Source: Blasia pusilla
Taxonomy: Eukaryota > Marchantiophyta > Marchantiopsida > Blasiales
Reading direction: 5' to 3'
DNA: 64,000 nucleotides
Assembly: GCA_050084515.1 (NCBI GenBank)
Contig: CM114272.1
Span: forward strand, 36,704,001 to 36,768,000
In this document: piece by piece, positions 56,180-64,000 of the stretch
Layout: each line of letters begins with the position of its first letter
How positions within the stretch are numbered: the first letter of the stretch is position 1
The notes under the pieces: model-generated
Seen by the model: the letters and a program-made list of their open reading frames with translations, nothing else
Told to the model about the DNA's origin: nothing
Databases searched by the model: none
Program-made: the position numbers and the translations under genes

Positions 56180-58600
56180 TGCTTGATATATCTTACTATT
56201 GACATAGTCAATTATTGCAAATTATCCAAATATTTTTGGGTGGGGTTTGTGCGTGCCTGTAATCATGACCAAAGCCACAAAACTCCAATGGATCGTAAAG
56301 GAACATTGGGAAGAAGTACAGATGGAAGATGGAATATCAAGCAGATGGTAGTGCAAGTATTATTCCTATTCTATGAAAACCTATCATAGCACGCGGATGG
56401 TGGAGTATTTTACACGAGAGAGACGAAAGACAAAGGATGGGAATCAGCATATCCATCATGCCAAATTATGTGTGAAGGTCCCTCCCAGCTTGCAACAGAA
56501 TCTCCAAAATAGAGTATTAGTGGGAAATGGACAAAGAAGGGAAGCGAGACCTTCGAGTGAAGTGGAAGAGATGACTGTATTACAAATAGGTTTGTAACAC
56601 ACAAGAAATAGTGTTTATATTGTGCAAAATGTTGATGGGGTTTCGGACATCCCATCGAGTGACAATATTGAGGAATAAAGAAGAGTTATTGGGCCCATTC
56701 AAGGGATTAGTAGTTTTGGGAAGAAGCAAGCCGATCTGAGGCATTCTTTCAACATCCAAGGAATTGAAGTTACGAATGACATGTGGGCAAAGTGTTTCAA
56801 CGAATGTGGAATACCATTCAACGTAGTATGGCAAGATGCTTTCAAACAAGCAATGTTGGCAACAACAAAGGTGAAGGGTTACTCATGTCCTAGTTATAAT
56901 TCGTTGCGCACCATTCTACTTAATTAACATATGGGGAAGGTGAAGGAAAAGGTGGATGGCATTTTGGACAGTTTGCATTTGGGGGCCACGATCATAATGG
57001 ATTTTGGGACCAATGTGAGGAGGGAGTCTTTAGTGAACATAATGATCTCGTTTCTACAAGGTGAGGCCATGATTGAATCGATAGACATCAAGGGAAAATC
57101 CCAAACGGCGAAATGGTTGGCAGATCACATAGAGAGGACTATCATGCGCATCGGTCCAGAGATTGTGTTGCAACTTGTGATAAAAAATGGTGGAAATGAA
57201 TGAGCAATAGGAAAACTTATCAAAGCAAAGTTCCCTCATATTCTTTGGGATGGATGCGTATCATATTCTCATGATCTAATCTGCAAAGAGTAGGGTAAAT
57301 GGCCTTGGGTGGATAGGATTTTTGCACAAGCTCGTAAGATGGTAGTATTTGTAAAGACTAGAACTTGGATGATGGCCAAATTCATGCAAACCAATCTAGT
57401 GAAGATATAATTATTGCTTCCTGCAAATACACGCTTTGCCATAAATTTTATCATGTTGGGACGCATCTTAGAATTGAGGGAGGCGTTCCATACCATGGTT
57501 GCCTCTAATGCTTTTAGGGAGCATTTCAATGGTAGGGATATGAGGCAAAGGGACAAGGCTCAAGAGATTGAGACTATTGTGGCCAATCACGATTTTTGGA
57601 TCAACGATGAGGAGTTGTTTATTGCGGTTCAACCATCAGTAATTTTGTTGAGAGAGTGTGATGGTCATAAAGAAATGATGGGGCGCATTTATCGCTATAT
57701 TTTTTAGATAATGGAAGAGACTCATTCTTCTCATGTAACTCCATGGCTTGGTATAGATGGAAGGCGTGAGAGTTATTTTATCACAATGTCTAGAGCTACA
57801 AAGATGGTTTGTGTTATTTCTAGATGGTGTGCACTTATCCATTACAAGTTACATGCAATAGGCTACATTCTCGTCCCTTATAATCTTCTTGATAATGTTC
57901 AAGACGTCACTTCAAATACTTAGTGCATTAGAGATTTCAAAAAATAATTGAAATTTTATTGAAAGGGGATGCATGGCCTCAATGTTATCAAGGCTTATTC
58001 TTATGTGGCTAATTTCTTGCGAGAGTTGGGCAACATTGTGAACCATCAAGAAGTATTTGTGGATGAGTTTGGTAGGGAAGTTATTGATTCCCTTGGTCCT
58101 TGTGATTGGTGGAGCATGCAGTCAAGGTGCATCAACACTGCGCTTTGTGGCTAAGTCCATATTAGCACAAGTGGTTTAATCTTCTTTAGTGGAGAGAAAT
58201 TGGAGAAGTTATGGTTTCATCCACAACAAGCACAGGAATAAATTTACCAACGAGTGTGCTTGGGATTGATGTACATCTACACAAACTCACGGTCCGAAGA
58301 CAAGGGTCTTTCTCGCAAATCAAGACAAGCGCTCTTGTACGAGCAATACTTTTCAGAAAGGGATGGACAAGAACAATCAAGAAGGGTAGTAGAATATGGA
58401 AGTGAATCTAGCTTGCATGCAAGAAATCGTGATGGTAATCAAGAAAATAACCTTGACTTGCAAGATGAGGACCTAGAGGAGATAGATGTGACATGTGGAA
58501 TTCATAGCATCGAAGGGAGGCAGGATACTCATACTCAAAATTTTGATTATGAGGGCTTGGAAGAGACATAGATGATGCAAAAATGGGACATTGGATTCGA
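56180..58600 (+). pseudogene. hAT-superfamily transposase (DUF659 type) relic
   Basis: Plus strand, in order. A possible BED-type zinc-finger remnant with HHAKLCVKVPPSLQ (about 56,450-56,500). Then KCFNECGIPFNVVWQDAF and YSCPSYNSLRTILL. The DUF659 segment IMDFGTNVRRESLVNIMISF with LQGEAMIESIDIKG (56,931-57,203), which belongs to the catalytic core. Next KWPWVDRIFAQARKMVVFVK, TRFAINFIMLGRILELREAF (57,414-57,707) and LLRECDGHKEMMGRIYRYIF. The C-terminal dimerisation region follows: LGPCDWWSM and ERNWRSYGFIHNKHRNKF (about 58,190-58,250). At least five stops or frame changes interrupt it, so it is inactive. Known function of the family: cut-and-paste transposition, with 8-bp target duplications. 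It lies between the LTR and the BXL promoter scrap, so it split the mirrored arm. Confidence 0.88.
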
Positions 58601-59099
58601 GAGCACGAGAGCAATAACAAAAGACTTCAAGTGAAGCCAATCTGCCCAACACTTCTTCTAACACAATATACGACCCTCAAATTATTGTTGTGATAACCAT
58701 TTCTTTCTATCCACATCGATTTTGGAGCCTTTCGCAATTTTATGATTTCCCACATAATTCTTTGGAGCAACTCTGAATTTTACGGATGATTTTTCAAATA
58801 TATTAGGATATACATGAGAATAATTGGTCCAAGCTATATGTACAACTTACGAGACTAACTGGTCCAAGCTATATGCACAACTTATTCCTAGAGTGAATTC
58901 CCTTTCCGCAAAGAGGAACTTGCAAATGGAGGATTTTATTGGAACCTTAATCCCATCCATATGTGTACAATTCAAATACGCGCTTTGAAATTTAGCCTTC
59001 TACTAGACACATTTCAATGTGGTAAAGAAACCACACACATGTCATCTGAGGTAACAAACTTTGATTTCTTAGAGAAAATTTTGAAGTGGACACCATTCG
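58601..59099. other. Sequence right of the hAT relic
   Basis: No gene recognised. It contains two near-copies of ACTGGTCCAAGCTATATG..CAACTTA about 46 bp apart (58,825-58,890). Likely the 3' part of the hAT element. Confidence 0.4.
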
Positions 59100-59240
59100 T
59101 TCTTGCTCTCTCCTAAATCCACGGATTAATTATGTTGAAATCCGTTCAACCGGTAATCCCCTCCCCGTAATCAGGTTGAAATTTGACTAATCCGCTCTTT
59201 GGGCTCTTCCCGGTTCCCGGTCCATTCCAGTTAGAATTAG
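59100..59240 (+). promoter_or_regulatory. BXL promoter-proximal scrap
   Basis: Matches the reverse complement of 8,883-9,003: CTAAATCCACGGATTAATTA, then CAACCGGTAATCCCCTCCCC, then GTCCATTCCAGTTAGAATTA. It ends where the BXL leader should follow; unrelated sequence replaces it. Confidence 0.75.
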
Positions 59241-59899
59241 CGGCGGAACCTAAGGGCTAAGAACCTCCTCCGGTTCGTATAGCACTACTACCCTTAATGG
59301 AGACAGCATGGACCCTAAACGAGGTGAGGGACGCCGCCCTCAAAGAGGTCCGTCCGCTCTGACCGATGAGACTCGACGGGGCGCCTCTAGTCCCGAACCT
59401 GTCCCCGACGCAAACCCGACGCAAACCCCACGACTATCTCGTACGTACTAATGGGCTCCGCTCGTATGTGCAGCCTAACTCGTATGTGCAGCGTTTACGT
59501 TGCAGCCAGCCCGGCTTATTGCCGTTTACGCATTCCCACACTTTTCCGTACAAAACATTATCCTCTCTATGCTTTCTGTCATCAGAGTTCCTTTCCTGAA
59601 GGAACTCTGAAAAATGTCCAGAGTTCCTTAACCCAGGCCCTTGTACTTCTGTTAACTACATCAATAATTTCTGTTCATAATACATGGACGATCTTGCTTG
59701 TAAGTGAGTGAGCAGCATTTGTCGAGAATCAAGTGCTGATGTCTGTGGATAAGCTTTTATAATTCATTCACAGTCTGGGGCGGGTGCAGAGGACATCACA
59801 AGATCACCAGGATCACTTACATCCATCTGTTGTCAACGGAAAAACAATTGGTGAGATTGGAACTGTAGCCGACGACATTGTTGGCTGCCGCATGGACCC
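59241..59899. other. Insert between BXL scraps
   Basis: A GC-rich unit (59,250-59,520) with repeated ACGCAAACCC and CTCGTATGTGCAGC, then AT-richer sequence. The frames 59,366-59,599 and 59,451-59,711 have no known domain. Possibly a fragment of another transposon. Confidence 0.4.
59583..59609 (+). other. Hairpin, 11-bp perfect stem
   Basis: CAGAGTTCCTT (59,583-59,593) pairs with AAGGAACTCTG (59,599-59,609) around TCCTG. CAGAGTTCCTTA recurs at about 59,620. Confidence 0.8.
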
Positions 59900-60074
59900 G
59901 CGCAATGTTTATTTATGAGCTGCTTCGGAGGCAGCCCATCCTCCTCAGCATTTGGTGGATTCGCATAGAGAAACATGCCATCCTATTGCTGCGCTGCAGT
60001 GGATGAGAGTTCCAGGAGGAGTGGGTGAAGTTACTGTAAGTCAGGGCATCGCCGAATTCCTTCGTACACAGTAT
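59900..60074 (-). pseudogene. BXL exon 7 relic, compressed
   Basis: Minus-strand pieces of exon 7 joined with deletions: the part encoding LLRRQPILLS-like sequence, then the GGAACTCTC/CACTGCAGCGCAGCAA region and the piece with GTAACTTCACCC, down to ACTGTGT. It abuts the next fragment so that the same exon is represented twice in a row. Confidence 0.65.
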
Positions 60075-60811
60075 CTAATAAGCGGACGTGACCTCTCTAT
60101 TGTCAACCCTTCCAGCGGACCTCTGGAAACAGAAAGAGTATGTGTGCCGACGTGCAAAACCTTCATTCCCTGCCTGTCCACGGTCGTGAGATGTCGGCAA
60201 GGCTGAACAAGAAACTGGACTAAGACGACATTGTTGTATGCCACATCCACCCGCACAAAGTTGATGAGCTGCTTGAGCGGCAGCCCATCCCTCCCAGCGT
60301 TCGGTGGGCTCGCATACAGAAGCACTATGTCCGTGCCCTCCCGCAAGTGGCTGTTCTTCACAGCCACTTCCACGGTCAGCTCCAGAGCCGAGCAAGCTGC
60401 AACATCCATCTGAGCATCCCATGCCATCATGTGAGCAAAATTGCCGCGCTGCAGTGGGGGCGACCGAGAGTTCCTGGACCGGAGCGGCTGAATTTAAAGT
60501 TACTGTAAGTCAGGCCGTCGCCGAGTTCGTACACAGTATCTCGGGTATGTCCTACCCGGGTAAGATTTGGAAGCATCCCGTCGAATATTCATTATTGTGG
60601 GGATGTGCGTAAAAGCTTTCGGATACCAACTCATTGGCAGTTTTCCGCTTGTCACAAACGGGAGCGAGCAGCGTGCATGATTTTCTTCTCTTTCTCAATA
60701 GCCTAATCGGGTAAGAAATAGCTCGAGTGAAGTATAGATTCACTCGAGCTATTTCGAGTTCGGTGTGTGAGTGCAGAGCTTACTCGGGTTCCGGGCGCCG
60801 TAGATAATCTT
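60075..60811 (-). pseudogene. BXL copy 4: minus-strand exon 7, intron 6 and end of exon 6
   Basis: Exon 7 equivalent is 60,648-60,075 (TAG stop at the left end). Visible: ACSALELTVEVAVKNSHLRE, DGLPLKQLINFVRVDVA, PCRHLTTVDRQGMKVLHVGT. Several indels break the frame, and the acceptor at its start reads CAA instead of CAG. Intron 6 and the exon 6 end (GGCGCCCGGAACCCGAGT) follow up to about 60,811. There the sequence switches to plus-strand BXL leader. It is the inverted partner of exon 7 in copy 3. Confidence 0.82.
60716..60754 (+). other. Perfect 16-bp palindrome in intron 6 of BXL copy 4
   Basis: AAATAGCTCGAGTGAA (60,716-60,731) and its exact reverse complement (60,739-60,754) flank GTATAGA. 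The left arm is normal intron 6 sequence; the right arm replaces the expected TAGCTGCTTTCTG region seen in copy 1. It looks like a templated local inversion. Confidence 0.85.
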
Positions 60812-60834
60812 GCTCTTGCAGTCTTACTGAAATC

Positions 60835-62861
60835 ATGAGGTACACCAAGAAAATACTTGTGCCAGTTCTACTGGTATTGCGCCATCCAGTATTCGGGCAA
60901 GAGTATGCTTGTCATGTCGAACAGGAGTACCCGTTCTGCAACAAAGCGCTACCAATTATGGACAGAGGATTTACTCGGCAGCTGGTGTCATTCCCCACTA
61001 TGAATGGTCGAACGAAGCGCTCCGCGGGGTGGCCAACAGCCCCCGCCTAAAGCTTCGATGGAGTAGCAAATTTCGTTTCTTCGATCGATGCGTGTACTCC
61101 TGAGTACTGGGAGGATCCGCCGATGAGTACTGTGTAGTGTAGTGTAGTCCCATGTCAGCTTTGTATATGAACTCCAGAGCGCGTCTCCAGCACGAGACGT
61201 GCCTTGATTTCTACCGTCTGTATTTTCACGTGGAGTAGCTGCAAGAATAGAATGCGGTCACGGTTTGAAAGGTTTTCGACCCGGATGGTCGAAAACCTGT
61301 CTTTGCTGTCTGTCGAAAACCTTTGCTGTTCAGATACATAGTATCTGATTGCTATGCAGTGGAAGTCATTTACGCGAACACCAAGTACGCAACGGATCCT
61401 GTCCGCGCAACGGCAGATGTGTTGAAAGTAGGTAAGGAGTGCACTACATTCATCTCTCGAACCATCTCTCAATTTCGATGAATGGATGCCTCGCGTGGCA
61501 CCTCCGATTATTCTCTAGCGTGGCACGCTATCCGCAGTTTCAATGGAAGTGACCAGTGCAGCTCGTGTTGTGTACGCAGGAATGGATTTGAACTGTGGAA
61601 ATACGCTGCTGACGTCATTGCGGCCAACGCCAACGACGGCATCCATACAATGCTCGGAAATTATGCAGGCAGGCACTCTGCTCAATTCCTCCTGCAGCTG
61701 ACGCGGCGTTCATTCGCACGTTTCTTCAAAATTCATCCGCGTGCCTCGCTGAACTGACGCTCTGCAACGGTGCAACGGTTTATGGATGCGGGGAAACCCT
61801 ATCAATATTTCACGCCGGCCCAAGGCTTGGCGAAATTTGCCCAGACTGTCCGATATGTCGCCGGGTGTGCTAACACTTCCTGCGAGCATGCCCGGGAAGC
61901 AGCAAGACTTGATCGATGCCGTGGTCCAAGCAGCCAAGTGTCCCGTGGTTTTGGTGGTCTTGAGAGGAGGGCCCGTCGACATTACAGATTGCAAAGTCGA
62001 CATGCGAATTGGAGCAATTCTCTGGGCTGATACCCTGGGAAGGCCGGAGGTGATGCGTTAGCTCAGATTATCTACGGCGCCCGGAACCCGAGTAAGCTCT
62101 CCACTCACACAGTCACTACCCGTACTCTAAAGGTTTTCAGAAAGATTCTGTACTTCACTCGAGCTATTTCTAACCCGATTAGGCTTTTAAGAAAGAGAAG
62201 AAAATCATGGAAGAAGTTCTCATCCTGACGTGCACGGTGCTCGCTCCCGTTTGTGACAGGCGGAAAACAGCCAATGACTTGGTATCCGAGAGCTTTCATG
62301 CACATCCCCATGACAAGAATGAATATGCGACCGGATGCTTCCAAATCTTACCCGGGTAGGACATACCGATTCTATAGTCGAGATAGTGTGTACGAACACG
62401 GCACGAACTCGGCAACGGCCTCAGTAACTTCACCCGTTCCGGTCCAGGAACTCTCTTCGCCCCCCACTGCAGCGCAGCAATTTTGCCCACATGATGACAT
62501 GGGATTCTCACATAAGGATGTTGCAGCTTGCTCGGCTCTGGAGCTGACCGTGGAAGTGGCTGTGAAGAACAGCTACTGGCGGGAGGGCACGGACATCGTG
62601 CTTCTGTATGCGACCCCATTGAACGCTTGGAGGGATGGGCTGCCGCTCAAACAGCTCATCAACTTTGTGCGGGTGGATGTGGCAGGCAACAATGTGGTCT
62701 CAGTCAAGTTTCTTGTTCAGCCTTGCCGACATCTCACGACTGTGGACAGGCAGGGAATGAAGGTTTTGCACGTCGGCACACATACTCTTTCTGTTTCCAG
62801 AGGTCCACTGTTGGAGAGTCAATTGGAAGTGTTAACAGTAGAGGTCACGTCCGCTTATTAG
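60835..62861 (+). pseudogene. Beta-xylosidase/arabinofuranosidase (GH3) pseudogene, copy 3, heavily deleted
   Basis: Exon 1 starts at 60,835 (MRYTKKILVPVLLVL) and loses sequence after IMDR. Near 61,060 it jumps into intron 3, so exons 2-3 are gone. Exon 4 is 61,334-61,431, with the nucleophile motif changed from SDCD to SDCY. Exon 5 is 61,580-61,668, with 265 bp deleted and its donor changed from GT to GC. Exon 6 is 61,792-62,091; its acceptor reads GG instead of AG, and an internal deletion removes the DLGTAAHAAAQADAV part. Exon 7 is 62,260-62,861, near complete (FMHIPMTRMNMRPDASKSYP, ELTVEVAVKNSYWREGTDIV, VEVTSAY end). It shares with copy 2 the 1-bp loss in GGGCTGATACCC. Not functional as an enzyme. 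Confidence 0.9.
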
Positions 62862-63905
62862 GCATCGGGTTTTTCCGAGCGTCATCGTTGGAGATTGAGT
62901 CGCCTGGAGGTGCTCGTTGTATCTACGGGTTGCAGATCTATTGGAGCTGCTCAAAGTAAGGCTCAATTACATCTGGAGATTTTCTTGGTTTAGATTTGAT
63001 TAGCTTAGCCTTGCCTTGCCTTCTTGCTCCATTGGCCCGTTCATGTCTGATTACCGGCCTCGGCATCCATCCGTCCGAGAACTGTAGAGTTCAAGCTTCT
63101 AGGCTTGGACTATCCATAGAAGTCATTAGCTTTGGATTTCCTCCATAGACGATGAAGCGGAATGTACATGCGTTGTGTGGATTCAAGGATTGTTCGTTGC
63201 GAAACAATAGCATAAGTCGCTGTCAGGATTTATCTACGAATAAATCTAGCGGATTTTTCTGGAGTTATTCGCTTCATGTCCTTTTCATGCACATGAATTT
63301 GTGGACCGCCTTCCAAGACGCCTGTAAGGCTTCCTTCCAGGGGAATGGAAGCCTTGAAGCGAAAGGCATCGTAATCTCGAGTTTTAGAGCAGCCACATGG
63401 AAGAAACTATGAATCCTCATTCCTTCACGATGGCAGACAAGTTATTTAATTTAGTCAAACAAGTTATTTAATCTAGTCCCTGGGTGCACATGGCACGAAG
63501 AATACCGTCAAGGACAACGAATCGGGAGTTACATTAAACTCTGAATTTTGACGCTTCTTAGAAACTCGACAGAAAGCTGTTTCCTTTCGAGAATGATCCT
63601 TCGGTCGAACCGGATATATCAGGAGGAGGAGACAAGAGAGCGATCCAGGAAAGCAGCAAATGTCGAGGGTAAGTGCACTACCCACCAACTCACTTTTTCG
63701 AGGCTATTGTCCTCTGCTCCTATCGTCAATCATGAGATTCAGAAAAGGGCCGGTTTACCACGGTCTCGTTGCACGTCCCGGTTTACACGTCCCGGTTTAC
63801 CACGGCCTCGTTATTTTCTTGCTGAAAGATTGCTCACTTCCTCCCAGATCTACGTGGTCGTCAGTCCACCGGCACAGGAGTGTTACAGATCTTGTCCACC
63901 GAGAA
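62862..63905 (+). other. 3' flank of BXL copy 3
   Basis: Collinear with 29,467-30,998 up to about 63,750, with small indels. At 63,755-63,810 the pieces GTCCCGGTTTAC and ACCACG.CTCGTT are locally multiplied. Then it passes to CTCACTTCCTCC and GGAGTGTTACAG and, with no retroelement, to the sequence equivalent to 34,510. The frames here are not conserved. Confidence 0.65.
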
Positions 63906-64000
63906 AGCTCGCAAGATGAGTTATTCATTTTGGATTCTGGGTCCACATGGGCCGGTTGCAAAAGTCGAGCACAAGAAAAGAGTCTAGCGCGTGGCAAAAA
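63906..64000 (+). other. Empty-site counterpart of the non-LTR insertion flank
   Basis: Matches 34,510-34,668 (TTCATTTTGGATT, CACATGGG.CGGTTGCAAAA, GCGTGGCAAAAA) with some deletions. It continues beyond the window. Confidence 0.6.

Noticed and set aside
1-64000. tRNA or rRNA genes
   Set aside because: By eye I found no cloverleaf with conserved A and B boxes and no rRNA-like block. The tRNA-like match at 1,954-1,965 is only the retrotransposon primer site.

Overview
This window looks like repeat-rich nuclear DNA of a land plant. The evidence is a plant-type family-3 glycoside hydrolase (beta-xylosidase/alpha-arabinofuranosidase, BXL) with short GT-AG introns of about 107-312 bp, a gypsy-type LTR retrotransposon with an initiator-Met-tRNA primer site, a DUF659-type hAT transposase and short TTTAGGG (plant telomere type) motifs. 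The compact introns and the style of the retroelements make me think of a seed-free plant (lycophyte, fern or bryophyte), but I cannot fix the species. I see no intact protein-coding gene: every recognisable reading frame carries stops, frameshifts or deletions.

Layout, left to right. 1-2,968: 5' part of a gypsy element on the minus strand (pol start, protease and gag, primer site, LTR). 2,969-5,050: reverse transcriptase of a non-LTR retrotransposon (plus). 5,051-9,047: BXL copy 1 (minus) with both flanks. 9,048-9,763: truncated LTR (plus). 9,764-16,604: unidentified large repeat X1. 16,607-22,900: related repeat Y1. 23,648-24,800: short tandem repeat and a scrambled BXL relic. 26,111-29,466: BXL copy 2 (plus), the most complete, seven exons. 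29,467-30,998: its 3' flank. 30,999-34,505: second, more complete copy of the non-LTR element (minus). 35,002-35,345: 128-bp tandem repeat. 36,597-44,350: repeat Y2. 44,376-44,955: LTR fragment. 45,332-45,828: FCP1/NIF-like phosphatase pseudogene (minus). 47,619-54,453: repeat X2 (minus). 54,454-55,426: near-complete LTR (minus). 56,180-58,600: hAT transposase pseudogene. 59,100-64,000: BXL promoter scrap, a minus-strand BXL fragment, BXL copy 3 (plus) and its 3' flank.

The large-scale architecture is the main message. X1 and X2 are inverted copies of almost the same length (6,841 and 6,835 bp); matching points add to about 64,210-64,220. They are flanked in mirror order by the LTR and then by BXL sequence, so the left part (about 5-16.6 kb) is mirrored by the right part (47.6-64 kb), with a hAT element inside the right arm. 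A second inverted pair joins the non-LTR RT plus BXL block at 3-9 kb with 26-34 kb. Y1 and Y2 are direct copies. The BXL pieces are repeatedly arranged in opposite orientations, which makes the locus a candidate source of double-stranded BXL RNA. X and Y form a family I do not recognise: no clear coding capacity, an internal array of about 150-bp tandem repeats and (in X) related subrepeats near both ends.
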